A stretch of DNA of 64,000 bases from Desulfobacterium sp. (lineage in GTDB: Bacteria; Desulfobacterota; Desulfobacteria; Desulfobacterales; Desulfobacteraceae). Of this stretch, positions 1 through 8,176 are shown piece by piece. The stretch is taken from assembly GCA_030145245.1 (NCBI GenBank), contig JAQYWC010000011.1, positions 1 through 64,000 on the forward strand, written 5' to 3'. The notes beneath the pieces were generated by a model, which saw only the letters and a program-made list of their open reading frames with translations, did not search any database and had not been told where the DNA came from. Every line of letters starts with the position of its first letter. Position 1 is the stretch's first letter. A program made the position numbers and the translations under genes.

Positions 1-28
1 CCCCCCCCCCCCCCCCTCTCTCTCTCTC
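1..28. repeat. poly-C tract followed by (TC)6
   Basis: Sixteen C residues run directly into six TC dinucleotides, ending about 40 bases beyond the stop codon of the first minus-strand gene. This is seen directly. It could be a simple-sequence repeat or a contig-edge artefact, because it lies exactly at the window border. Confidence 0.7.
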
Positions 29-67
29 TTTTCTTTGTTGAATGAAAGTATTGTGTTTCCTGAGTAG

Positions 68-442
68 CTATTCAAAGAAACCCAGAGCATTGAGAAGGAC
101 CAGAAAAGCTAAGCTAAGCCCTGACGACATAAATAGCACATAAAAAAATGTTCCCAAAATTTTGTCGAATTTATTGGTGTGCTTTTTTAATAAATCGGAA
201 TTGGCATGAAGTGCCGATAATGGGCTGTCTTTGAATTTGCAAGTCAGGGAATTGGGTAATGAGAGAGCTTGCGCTACATTAAGAATGTCCCAACCGCTAA
301 TAAACTCAACCCCCAGTTCATCCTTGATCTCTGGATTCTTCCTTAGTTTACGTACAGTGATCTGGCCAAACAATACATAGAAAATTAGAGCAACAAGGAT
401 TGCAGCACTGCCAATGGCTAAGAGTGTGGGAAATAAACTCAT
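68..442 (-). CDS. two-helix membrane protein, candidate immunity protein (copy 1)
   Basis: A 124-aa protein with one hydrophobic helix near residues 7-28 and a second near 95-120, separated by a soluble loop containing SGWDILNVAQALSLP and SPLSALHANSDLL. It is nearly identical to the protein encoded at 535-909, so the pair is a recent tandem duplication. The start ATG overlaps the TGA of an 18-codon relic resembling the 3' end of the 326-aa gene upstream. Function is not known from sequence alone. Its small size, two helices, duplication and coupling to the 326-aa gene suggest a membrane immunity protein against a pore-forming effector. That role is inference; that this is a real gene is well supported by the conserved duplicate. 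Confidence 0.7.
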   Translation of the reverse strand: MSLFPTLLAIGSAAILVALIFYVLFGQITVRKLRKNPEIKDELGVEFISGWDILNVAQALSLPNSLTCKFKDSPLSALHANSDLLKKHTNKFDKILGTFFYVLFMSSGLSLAFLVLLNALGFFE

Positions 443-492
443 AATGAACCTACCCCTGAAATGATTTTGTCATACAAATCTCCATTCTTATC
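439..492 (-). pseudogene. relic of the 3' end of a second 326-aa-type effector gene
   Basis: In the gap between the two 124-aa genes the minus strand reads DKNGDLYDKIISGVGSL and then TGA, preceded in frame by a TAG. The 326-aa protein ends NNGRYIYDSIMSSRIGSL and then TGA in the same ATGA overlap with its downstream gene. The match of the last 17 codons and of the overlap geometry shows that an effector C-terminus once stood directly before copy 1 and was lost except for its tip. It is too short for the ORF track. Confidence 0.65.
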
Positions 493-534
493 CTAAAGGT
501 TAAGATAGAAAAGGAGAGAAGCGTCTCGTGATGT

Positions 535-909
535 CTAATCAAATATACCCAGAACATCGAGAAGGGCCAGAAAAGCTAAGGTTAACCCTGAAGACATAAA
601 TAGTACATAGGAAATTGTCCCCAATATCTTGTCGAATTTATTGGTATGCTGTTTCAGTAAATCGGAATTGGCATGAAGTGCTGATAACGGGCTGTCTCTG
701 AATTTGCGGGTCAAGAAACTTGGTAATGAGAGAGCTTGTGCTACATTAAGAATGTCCCAACCGCTTATAAAATCTATGCCCAGTTCATCCTTGGTCTCTG
801 GGTTTTTTCTTAATTTACGGACGGTGATCTGGCCAAACAAAACAAATGTAAATAGAGCAAAAAAACCTATCGCACAAGTAAATCCTACTAATTTTGTAAG
901 TAAACTCAT
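535..909 (-). CDS. two-helix membrane protein, candidate immunity protein (copy 2)
   Basis: A 124-aa paralogue of the protein at 68-442, with the same layout: N-terminal helix, charged QITVRKLRKNPE segment, SGWDILNVAQALSLP motif and C-terminal helix. Its ATG overlaps the TGA of the 326-aa gene by ATGA, so the two are translationally coupled and presumably made together. Most differences from copy 1 are in the N-terminal helix and around residues 60-70. Tight coupling to a protein with a hydrophobic glycine-rich C-terminus, plus duplication, fits an immunity role in the inner membrane. No family name is recognised with certainty. Confidence 0.72.
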   Translation of the reverse strand: MSLLTKLVGFTCAIGFFALFTFVLFGQITVRKLRKNPETKDELGIDFISGWDILNVAQALSLPSFLTRKFRDSPLSALHANSDLLKQHTNKFDKILGTISYVLFMSSGLTLAFLALLDVLGIFD

Positions 910-1886
910 AATGAACCTATCCTTGACGACATGATGCTGTCATATATATATCTACCATTATTTTGGAGATATTGGTTTGCCCATATGGCGGTCCCTGCTA
1001 CTGCGCCTGCAACGACAGCACCGCATATGATTAAGCCAATCCAGGTAATAGGGGTTGCAGTCACAAGTAGGGTGAGTGCGGCAGAACCTGCCTTCGCAAC
1101 AGCACCACCAGCAATAGCGCTGCCGCCAAGGCAAAGGGATTCAATAAATAATTGCCGCTCCCAATTTTCACCGGCCTGGGCACTGTTGTGAATGTTGCCT
1201 GTGCGGCTTCCTAAATCTATGACCGCCATCCCAAAGCCAAAAAATGTCATGTTTTTGCTAAGCATGACAAGGTTGTTGGCCTGAACATGGTTAGTGATAT
1301 TGAGTTTGGTTATTCTACGACTGTCTCTGGCAAGGTGTAGTGCTCTTTTAATGCTGTGAAGAGGGGTGTCTTTGCGGGATCTGGAGTGTTTTGTTACTGA
1401 AGCCAGGGAATGGCGAAAACGGACCTGCAGGTCTTGAAATGCGGTGCGGGCTTTTTCTTCGGCCAGCCTCCTGACTGCGGGACTGGCTCTTGCCGCTTGC
1501 CGATACTCCATGAGGGTTGCCTGGTACTTTTCTACGGCTTTAACAAAGGCGTTGATTCTATCACTGTAAACCGTGGTGGATGATCCTGCCATTCCTGGTC
1601 CGTATTTTTGTAATATTGCAAACATGTCGGCAAGGGCGATAACATTGTCCTCCCCTAAAGAGAGCGACAGATCTGTCAGGTTGCGGGATATGTGTGCCGG
1701 GGTGAGTTGGGTGAGTACGCATCCTCCGATATACGGTGATCTCAGGCCGACCCTGTAAGGGGTATAAGCTTTGAGATAGGAGGGGTTGGTGCAGGAAATC
1801 CCTGTGATGTCTTGGCCGTTTAAGCCCAGGTAATGGTGAAGGCATTCGGTTTTCATGGCTTCCTTGCAGAAAATAATCTCTTCCAT
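906..1886 (-). CDS. putative membrane-active effector with glycine-rich hydrophobic C-terminus
   Basis: A 326-aa protein. Residues 1-110 are a mixed soluble region with no recognised domain. Residues 110-200 are helical and basic. Roughly 210-310 is hydrophobic and glycine/alanine-rich (GGSAIAGGAVAKAGSAAL and CGAVVAGAVAGTAIW), like the helical-hairpin C-termini of type VI-associated or colicin-like pore-forming effectors. The start is supported by AGGGA about 7 bases upstream. A degenerate immunity-like gene ends 17 bases upstream, and a two-helix candidate immunity gene overlaps the 3' end by ATGA. No PAAR, VgrG or secretion marker is visible. Pore formation is inferred from composition and gene order, not demonstrated. 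Confidence 0.6.
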   Translation of the reverse strand: MEEIIFCKEAMKTECLHHYLGLNGQDITGISCTNPSYLKAYTPYRVGLRSPYIGGCVLTQLTPAHISRNLTDLSLSLGEDNVIALADMFAILQKYGPGMAGSSTTVYSDRINAFVKAVEKYQATLMEYRQAARASPAVRRLAEEKARTAFQDLQVRFRHSLASVTKHSRSRKDTPLHSIKRALHLARDSRRITKLNITNHVQANNLVMLSKNMTFFGFGMAVIDLGSRTGNIHNSAQAGENWERQLFIESLCLGGSAIAGGAVAKAGSAALTLLVTATPITWIGLIICGAVVAGAVAGTAIWANQYLQNNGRYIYDSIMSSRIGSL

Positions 1887-1903
1887 TTTGAGTCCCTTTG
1901 GTT

Positions 1904-2152
1904 TTAATTGAGATTAATGGTTCTATTGCTTGAACAATAGGGCTTTCTCAATACGTCGGGATCAACATGAAGTATGGATAACGGGTACTCTTTGGGTTTG
2001 CGGGATGTCGGGAATCGGCAATGCTGAAGCTTGCGCTGAGCTGGAGTCTCCCAACCGCAAACGAACTTGGGATCTTTTGTTACGGTAAACGTTCTGTTTG
2101 GAAATTTCGGTGTGAATCCAAGCATTATAAATAATGGCCTATACTCTGTCAA
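1904..2152 (-). pseudogene. degenerate third copy of the 124-aa immunity-like protein
   Basis: An 82-aa ORF whose core aligns with the two 124-aa proteins: KFVCGWETPAQ against EFISGWDILNVAQ, and YPLSILHVDPDVLRK against SPLSALHANSDLLKK. It has lost both hydrophobic helices, including the whole C-terminal one, and ends abruptly. It therefore looks like a decayed or truncated paralogue rather than a working membrane protein, although a soluble variant cannot be excluded. It lies just upstream of the 326-aa gene in the same direction. Confidence 0.55.
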
Positions 2153-2432
2153 CCAGGCGTGATCTTATATTATAAATAGGTTCAGGATCCAATAATTACC
2201 TGCCATGGGGCTGTGGTGGCACATGGCAGCGTATGTATATTTGCCGTTAATTGAAAATCGTGGTAAAACGGATGGGCCCGGAAGGATAGACGGGTTGGAA
2301 AGCTGTGTGGGGGTGGGAGGGGAGGTGTCATTGGCTGGGGGAAAGCTGGCCAGGGCAGACAATGCAAACCGGCTTGTTGAGCGGTTTGTTGATGGTGATT
2401 AGGGAATTTTTAAAAAAAAGGCTGTGATTTAG

Positions 2433-3926
2433 ATGGTAGACAAACAACTGGATAAGGTTCTCAGGGAACGAACACTTTGCCATCTGGGGTTCAATTGCGA
2501 TGTGCCTGGCTTTCATGTCAGTATTGCCGCCTTTTCATGTATTCTCCTCATTCAGAAACGGGAAAAGGAAATTTCCGGTTCCGGGGATGTTGCCCTTGAA
2601 AGGTATACCAGTGAGACCCTTTTTGATGAACTCATGGATATCGGGGTTGTGGTTGACAGCAATTATGATGAGGTCCTTGGTCAGATACAGGCCGAAGAGT
2701 ATATCTCTGTTGACGATGAGGATAGGTATTATTCAGGGAATTTGTCAAAGATTCTGATCAGGATTTTCAGCCTTGTTTATCCGACCATGAAGGAGTTGTT
2801 GCTGGTCGCATATTTCATTCAGACCTCAGAAGAGGTGAAGTCAGATAGAAAGAGCCTGAAAGAAGCTGTTAAACAGGTGGAGCACATATTGGTAACCCAG
2901 GGGGTCACCCTTGATTTGAACGAAATATCCAATGGATACAGGCTTGGACTGAAACAAATTGCTTTTCATCTCAGTGAAACCATTCAAACCCATGGCGGTG
3001 GCTCTTCATTCAGGGCCATTTTAAAAGAACGGACGATAAAACGAGAGAAAACAATTAACCACATTGGGAATAATATGAGAGAGCTGGGAGAGTTGCCTGT
3101 GCTTCCTCTCAATGGCAAATATCTCAAGCGGCAGATGGGTCAGGCCTTATATGCCACAGCGGATATTTCGGAAATTATTCTGAGTGATGTGGCCATGACC
3201 GTGAATCTTTTGAAAATGGTCAATCAAAAGAAGAAGAGAGGAAAGCCCGTTGCAACCGTATCCCATGCCGTCATGCTTCTTGGCCATGAAGTGCTGAAAA
3301 AAAAGGTCGACGAGTTTGTTACCCTGGATAACGTTGATGATGCCGACCTGAAAAAGGAGCTGGAATATCTCTTTGTTAGTTCATACATGAGCAACAGCAT
3401 TGCCAGGAATTATGCCATTAAGGCGGATGTGAAGGATACGGAAGAGGTGTGTATCAGTTCCATGATTCACAATATGGGGCAGATGCTTGTTCTGTATTAT
3501 TATCCGGAAGCGTACTATGGGGTAAAAAAACTGGCTAAGCAGGGTAATACCAAGAGAAAGGCTGCCAGGGATATCATTGGAACAACCTACGATAACATTG
3601 GGATCCATTTTGCCAGGGAATGGAATTTTCCGTTTATCACCATTGAAAGCCTCAGGGTCTGCTATTTTAACCGGATCGGCACAACCAAGGACAATCTTGT
3701 TGTCAATCTTCCCTTTTGTTCGGCCGAGCTCTGTGCCTTTTCCGGTGGTGTCCTTGATCGCAAGCAGACCGCCAGGCTCAGGGGGCTCATTAACAGTTTG
3801 AACATGTTCTCCAGGGATCTTTCCAATCTTCTTGATAAGGCCTGGATTGATGTTCGCTCTTTTTCAAAGAAGCAGAAGATTCCCATCTCTAAGCGTGAAC
3901 TGTCTGAAATTGCCGCAGCAGGCTGA
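2433..3926 (+). CDS. HDOD domain protein
   Basis: A 497-aa cytoplasmic protein. The region around residues 215-415 carries the HDOD fold signature: ELPVLPLN, a stretch of LSDVAMTVNLLKMVNQ type, an SHAVMLLGHE helix, SMIHNMGQML and HFAREWNFP. HDOD proteins are non-hydrolytic relatives of HD phosphohydrolases that act as signalling or regulatory scaffolds. The N-terminal 200 residues match no recognised domain. There is no good Shine-Dalgarno sequence close to this ATG, only AAGG about 11 bases upstream, so the start is uncertain. It is a single gene, followed by a strong bidirectional terminator shared with tRNA-Phe. Confidence 0.85.
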   Translation: MVDKQLDKVLRERTLCHLGFNCDVPGFHVSIAAFSCILLIQKREKEISGSGDVALERYTSETLFDELMDIGVVVDSNYDEVLGQIQAEEYISVDDEDRYYSGNLSKILIRIFSLVYPTMKELLLVAYFIQTSEEVKSDRKSLKEAVKQVEHILVTQGVTLDLNEISNGYRLGLKQIAFHLSETIQTHGGGSSFRAILKERTIKREKTINHIGNNMRELGELPVLPLNGKYLKRQMGQALYATADISEIILSDVAMTVNLLKMVNQKKKRGKPVATVSHAVMLLGHEVLKKKVDEFVTLDNVDDADLKKELEYLFVSSYMSNSIARNYAIKADVKDTEEVCISSMIHNMGQMLVLYYYPEAYYGVKKLAKQGNTKRKAARDIIGTTYDNIGIHFAREWNFPFITIESLRVCYFNRIGTTKDNLVVNLPFCSAELCAFSGGVLDRKQTARLRGLINSLNMFSRDLSNLLDKAWIDVRSFSKKQKIPISKRELSEIAAAG

Positions 3927-4008
3927 TCATGTGCTTGCTGTAGTGATTGTTTGTTCCTTCTGTGTGAGGAGTTATATATGGTGGGGTGGGGAAGGGGAGT
4001 AAAACTAA

Positions 4009-4045
4009 AAAAGGGTTTATAATCGCATTGATTATAAACCCTTTT
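4009..4045. terminator. bidirectional Rho-independent terminator
   Basis: A perfect 16-bp stem (AAAAGGGTTTATAATC pairing with its complement at 4030-4045) and a 5-base loop. The A/T ends give a U-run in both directions. It separates the HDOD gene on the plus strand from tRNA-Phe on the minus strand and can end both transcripts. Confidence 0.85.
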
Positions 4046-4051
4046 AAAAAA

Positions 4052-4127
4052 TGGTGCCCAGGAACAGAATCGAACTGCTGACACGGGGATTTTCAGTCCC
4101 CTGCTCTACCGACTGAGCTACCTGGGC
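4052..4127 (-). tRNA. tRNA-Phe (GAA)
   Basis: The minus strand folds as a complete 76-base cloverleaf with a GCCCAGG/CCTGGGC acceptor stem. The D arm is AGCTCAGTCGGTAGAGC, the anticodon stem is GGGGA/TCCCC with loop CTGAAAA, giving anticodon GAA, and the T arm contains GTTCGATTC. The 3' CCA is encoded. It has its own strong promoter and a terminator. Confidence 0.97.
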
Positions 4128-4146
4128 TCACTCAAAAAACAAGGCG

Positions 4147-4175
4147 TTTATATGTGAAATCCGGGTTGCTGTCAA
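4147..4175 (-). promoter_or_regulatory. sigma-70-type promoter of tRNA-Phe
   Basis: The minus strand reads TTGACA, a 17-base spacer, then TATAAA, a near-consensus promoter ending about 20 bases before the tRNA. Its -35 box overlaps the last codons and stop of rsmE, so the tRNA promoter lies partly in coding DNA. Confidence 0.8.
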
Positions 4176-4924
4176 GGATTATTATTGCCAAGGTCTCCGA
4201 ACAAGTGCTGGACCAGGGCGGCTGAGGTGATGGAGGCCGTCTCTGCTCTGAGTATGCGCGGGCCCAGGGAATATGATCCAAATCCATTCTTTTTTGCCGT
4301 TTCAATCTCCTCTTCGGAAAAACCGCCTTCCGGCCCGATAAGGACAATGATCCTTTTTACGGATTCCAGGTTTTTGTTCTGAACGCCGCCGATGGGGGTT
4401 GTGGCATTTTCCCAAAAGGCGATTCGTTCATCGAACTCCGCCCCCCGTGCCAGCAGGTCCATGAGCTGGAGCGGTTCTCCAATGACGGGCACCATGCTTC
4501 TGCCGCACTGCTTCAGCGCCTCCCGGGAGATCCTGTTCCAACGCTCCATCCTGGTCTTCAGCCGTTTGGCATCAGGCTTTGGGATGGAACGGCTGGAAAA
4601 GAAGGGCTGCCATTCACAGATGCCAAGTTCCGTAAGGTGGCGGATGAGCATGTCCATTTTCTTGTCCTTGAGCATGCCCTGGGCAATGGTGATGTGGACC
4701 GGGGATTCCGATCTGTCTTCTGACTTTTCTATGATGGCGAGGGATGCGATCTGGGGGGTGACCGTTCGGATCTCTGCCGTGGCCCGGATTCCTTTGCCGT
4801 CCACAAGTTCAACCCTGTCTCCGGTTTTGAGACGTAGCACCGTTGCAAGGTGTTTTGCGTCCTGGCCTGTGATGGTTGCCTCGTTGGCGCTGATGGCTTC
4901 TGTTGTAATGTAAAATCTATGCAT
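4172..4924 (-). CDS. rsmE: 16S rRNA (uracil-1498-N3)-methyltransferase RsmE
   Basis: A 250-aa SPOUT-class methyltransferase that methylates N3 of U1498 in 16S rRNA of the small ribosomal subunit using S-adenosylmethionine. The N-terminus MHRFYI with a following QDAKHLATVLRLKTGD segment is the PUA-like RNA-binding part. The C-terminal half has the trefoil-knot signatures LIGPEGGFSEEE and SLGPRILRAETA, where the cofactor binds. Length is normal for the family. It is a single gene upstream of tRNA-Phe on the same strand. Confidence 0.95.
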   Translation of the reverse strand: MHRFYITTEAISANEATITGQDAKHLATVLRLKTGDRVELVDGKGIRATAEIRTVTPQIASLAIIEKSEDRSESPVHITIAQGMLKDKKMDMLIRHLTELGICEWQPFFSSRSIPKPDAKRLKTRMERWNRISREALKQCGRSMVPVIGEPLQLMDLLARGAEFDERIAFWENATTPIGGVQNKNLESVKRIIVLIGPEGGFSEEEIETAKKNGFGSYSLGPRILRAETASITSAALVQHLFGDLGNNNP

Positions 4925-5003
4925 GGGGTCTTTATAAAGGAAAGTTTGTGCATTGGCAAATAATTTTCACTGTTTAAGGGGGTGTTCCATGGGCTTAAAG
5001 AAC

Positions 5004-5032
5004 TTGACACAATGCTACCCCTCTGATATTTT
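5004..5032 (+). promoter_or_regulatory. sigma-70-type promoter for the 111-aa gene
   Basis: TTGACA, a 17-base spacer and TATTTT, about 50 bases upstream of the small acidic protein gene. The -35 box is perfect and the -10 box matches 4 of 6 positions. Confidence 0.55.
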
Positions 5033-5084
5033 TTTATCCGGTTTAAAACTACTAATTTTAGAAAATGCCTGAAATCAGGGCATT

Positions 5085-5420
5085 ATGGGAATCTTTGTTA
5101 TGACAGAGACAATCGACCTGGACAAAGGCTTTTCAAATGATGACGAGGATATTATCGAGCTGACCGATCTTATAGAAGAGGGTTTGGACGATGGGTCGAA
5201 TGCTGACGTAATCCTTGAACTGGAAGAATCGGCCGATGCCGTTGAAACAGGCAATACTGCTGCAGTTCCAACGGATGAGGCCATAGAAGCGGCTCTTACC
5301 AGGATTATTGAAAAGAGGTATGCTCAACGGTTGGACGCCCTTTTTGTCGAAACGGTTGAAAGGGTGGTGGAAAGAGAGATAGCGGCGATCAAGCAGAGCC
5401 TGCTCAAAGATCTTTCCTGA
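5085..5420 (+). CDS. small acidic protein of unknown function
   Basis: A 111-aa soluble protein. The first 75 residues are strongly acidic and low in complexity (DDEDIIELTDLIEEGLDDG). The last 45 residues form a predicted amphipathic helix of the form EAIEAALTRIIEKRY...VETVERVVEREI, similar in style to oligomerising tails of bacterial adaptor proteins. AGGG precedes the ATG at 5085, and an internal ATG at 5100 is an alternative start. It has its own promoter and is followed by a terminator, so it is probably transcribed apart from valS. No family is recognised and no function is assigned. Confidence 0.65.
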   Translation: MGIFVMTETIDLDKGFSNDDEDIIELTDLIEEGLDDGSNADVILELEESADAVETGNTAAVPTDEAIEAALTRIIEKRYAQRLDALFVETVERVVEREIAAIKQSLLKDLS

Positions 5421-5477
5421 TCCGGAGCGTAAGCAACCTTGCCTTCCGGTTAAAAATCTGTTTAAGAAAGATAACCA

Positions 5478-5501
5478 GGGGATAATTGATCCCCTTTTTT
5501 T
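5478..5501 (+). terminator. Rho-independent terminator before valS
   Basis: GGGGAT and ATCCCC form a short stem with a 5-base loop, followed by seven T. It ends the transcript of the 111-aa gene, or attenuates entry into valS, whose start lies 27 bases downstream. Confidence 0.75.
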
Positions 5502-5527
5502 ATTAATGTGCTTTTAGGAGTTAATTT

Positions 5528-8176
5528 ATGAGTTCTGATTCTCTTGACAAAGGATATGATCCTGTCGGGATTGAGAAGAAATGGTATGAATATTGGGAAA
5601 AACAGGGTTCTTTTAAGGCTCAGGATACCAGTGAGAAACAAGCCTATTCAATAGTCATACCCCCGCCCAATGTCACCGGGGTCCTTCACATGGGCCACGC
5701 CCTGAATATTACAGTGCAGGATATCATGTGCCGCTTCAGAAGACTCATGGGAGACAATGTCCTGTGGATGCCCGGAACCGATCATGCCGGCATTGCGACC
5801 CAGAACGTTGTTGAGCGCAATCTTGCACAAAAGGGCGTGACACGGGATCAGCTTGGAAGAGAGAAGTTTATCGAAGAGGTGTGGAAGTGGCGTGAGCAGT
5901 CCGGCGGCGCCATTATCAACCAGCTTAAGAGAATCGGAGCCTCCTGCGACTGGGACCGGGAGCGATTCACCATGGACGAGGGCCTGTCAGAGGCCGTGCG
6001 CAAGGTCTTTGTAAGGCTGTACAAGGAAGGTCTTATTTACGAGGGCAAGTACATCACCAACTGGTGCCCCAGGTGCAAGACTGCCCTTGCCGATCTCGAG
6101 GTCGAATATGAAGAGCAGGACAGCTTTCTGTACTACATCCGTTATCCCTTTGAGAACGGAGAGGACGGACTGGTAGTTGCAACAACCCGGCCTGAGACCA
6201 TGTTCGGTGATACCGGGGTTGCCATCAACCCCCATGACGACCGGTACAAGGACCTTACGGAGACCCAGGTGATCCTTCCCCTGACCGGAAGGAAGATCCC
6301 AGTTGTCCGGGATACCTACGTTGATACGGAGTTCGGAACCGGTGCCCTCAAGATCACCCCGGCCCATGATCCCAACGACTTCAACCTCGGCAAGACCCAC
6401 AACCTTGAGAGCATCAAGGTGATCGACGATGACGGCAAAATGACCGAAGGCGCTGGAGATTTTGCCGGTCTTGATCGTTTTGACTGCAGAAAAGCGGCCG
6501 TGGAGGAGCTGGAAAAACAGGGCCTCCTTATTAAAAAAGAGCCGTTAAAGAACAGCGTTGGACAGTGCTACCGTTGCAGGACCGTTGTGGAACCCTGCCT
6601 GTCTAAGCAGTGGTTTGTCAAGGTCGCCCCCCTTGCCAAGGAGGCTGCCGATGCCGTCCGAACCGGAAAAACCAGGATCGTTCCTGAAAACTGGTCAAAG
6701 ACCTATTTTGAGTGGATGGATAACATCAGGGACTGGTGTATCTCCCGGCAGATCTGGTGGGGACACAGGATTCCGGTATGGAAGTGTTCTGCTTGCGGTG
6801 AGGTGATCGTCGAGGAGCATGATCCGGATTGCTGTACCGCCTGCGGTTCCAAGGAGATCATCCAGGAGACCGACGTGCTCGACACATGGTTCAGCAGCGC
6901 TCTCTGGCCATTTTCAACCATGGGATGGCCGGAAAATACTGAACTCTTGAAGACATTCTATCCCACCAATGCCCTGGTCACCGGGTTTGATATCCTCTTT
7001 TTCTGGGTTGCCCGGATGATGATGATGGGTATCCACTTCATGGATGAGGTGCCGTTTAAGGATGTTTACATCCACGCCCTGGTCCGGGATGAGCACGGAA
7101 AGAAGATGAGTAAGTCCAAGGGAAATGTAATTGATCCCTTGAAGGTGATCGACAATTATGGCGCCGATGCGTTCCGGTTCACCCTGGCGGCTTTTGCAGC
7201 CCAGGGCAGGGATGTGAAGATGAGCGAAGATCGTGTCGAAGGCTACCGCCACTTTGTGAACAAGCTGTGGAATGCGGCCCGGTTCGCCATGATGCACCTG
7301 GATGAAACATCCGGATCCAAGGAGGCGTTGACCGATCTCTCCCCCATGGAGAAGTGGATCCTGGCACGGTCGGCTGCAACAGCCCAGGCCGTGAAAGACG
7401 GCATCGAGAACTACAAGTTCAACGAGGCTGCCAGTGCCATCTACCAGTTTGTATGGCATGAGTTCTGCGATTGGTTCCTTGAGGCTGCAAAGCCCGCCCT
7501 GTACGAGAAAGAGGGTGCAGCACGCCGGGACACCGCAAGGGCTGTGCTTGCAAAGGTGCTGGAAGAGAGCATTCTCATGCTTCATCCCTTTATGCCCTTT
7601 GTGACCGAAGAGATCTGGAGCATGCTGCCCACGGTTGAGGGCAGTGTCATGGAAGCAGGCTTCCCAACCGCGGGCGAAGCGGACGCAGGGATCGAAGCGG
7701 ACATGTCCTTTGTCTTCGGGTTGATTTCAGGCATTCGAAACATCCGGGGTGAGATGAACATTCCGCCCTCCATGCAGCTCAGGGTGATGATGCAGACCCA
7801 GGACGAGCAGGAGACAGCCTTGATCGGGGAGAACCACTCCATGATCGAGAATCTCTCCCGCCTGGAGAGCCTCGAGGTTTCCCTGCCAGGGGTGAACAAC
7901 GCCTCGTCTGCCACCGCCGTTGTCGGCTCCACCACCGTTCATGTGTTTCTGGAAGGGGTGATCGATTTCGACAAGGAGGAGCAGCGCCTTCAAAAGGATA
8001 TTGAAAAGGTAACCAAAGAGCTCCTTTCCATATCTAAAAGGCTCAACAACGAGAGTTTCCTTGAAAAGGCTCCCGAGGAGGTTGTTCGAAAGGTGAACGA
8101 GCAGCAAGCCGAACTTAAGACCAAGAACGACAAGCTGAGAAACAATTTAGAACGAATTCAGAAGATGAAGGGCTAA
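5528..8176 (+). CDS. valS: valyl-tRNA synthetase
   Basis: An 882-aa class I aminoacyl-tRNA synthetase that charges tRNA-Val with valine in the cytoplasm. The HIGH-type motif is HMGH at residues 54-57 after PPPNVTGVL, and the KMSKS motif appears as KKMSKSKGN near residue 525. The editing (CP1) region contains TTRPETMFGDT. A zinc-type CysXXCys pair (WCPRC, WKCSACG) is present. The C-terminal 65 residues are the tRNA-binding coiled coil usual for ValRS. GGAG precedes the ATG by 7 bases. Its stop overlaps the stop of the convergent diguanylate cyclase gene. Confidence 0.98.
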   Translation: MSSDSLDKGYDPVGIEKKWYEYWEKQGSFKAQDTSEKQAYSIVIPPPNVTGVLHMGHALNITVQDIMCRFRRLMGDNVLWMPGTDHAGIATQNVVERNLAQKGVTRDQLGREKFIEEVWKWREQSGGAIINQLKRIGASCDWDRERFTMDEGLSEAVRKVFVRLYKEGLIYEGKYITNWCPRCKTALADLEVEYEEQDSFLYYIRYPFENGEDGLVVATTRPETMFGDTGVAINPHDDRYKDLTETQVILPLTGRKIPVVRDTYVDTEFGTGALKITPAHDPNDFNLGKTHNLESIKVIDDDGKMTEGAGDFAGLDRFDCRKAAVEELEKQGLLIKKEPLKNSVGQCYRCRTVVEPCLSKQWFVKVAPLAKEAADAVRTGKTRIVPENWSKTYFEWMDNIRDWCISRQIWWGHRIPVWKCSACGEVIVEEHDPDCCTACGSKEIIQETDVLDTWFSSALWPFSTMGWPENTELLKTFYPTNALVTGFDILFFWVARMMMMGIHFMDEVPFKDVYIHALVRDEHGKKMSKSKGNVIDPLKVIDNYGADAFRFTLAAFAAQGRDVKMSEDRVEGYRHFVNKLWNAARFAMMHLDETSGSKEALTDLSPMEKWILARSAATAQAVKDGIENYKFNEAASAIYQFVWHEFCDWFLEAAKPALYEKEGAARRDTARAVLAKVLEESILMLHPFMPFVTEEIWSMLPTVEGSVMEAGFPTAGEADAGIEADMSFVFGLISGIRNIRGEMNIPPSMQLRVMMQTQDEQETALIGENHSMIENLSRLESLEVSLPGVNNASSATAVVGSTTVHVFLEGVIDFDKEEQRLQKDIEKVTKELLSISKRLNNESFLEKAPEEVVRKVNEQQAELKTKNDKLRNNLERIQKMKG

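Noticed and set aside
2205-2402. Plus-strand 65-aa ORF before the HDOD gene
   Set aside because: No ribosome site, odd Gly-rich composition and overlapping minus-strand ORFs of similar length suggest chance.
6914-7585. 223-aa minus-strand ORF inside valS
   Set aside because: It is an antisense shadow of a well-supported synthetase; composition is rich in His, Gly and Leu, as expected from reversed codons.
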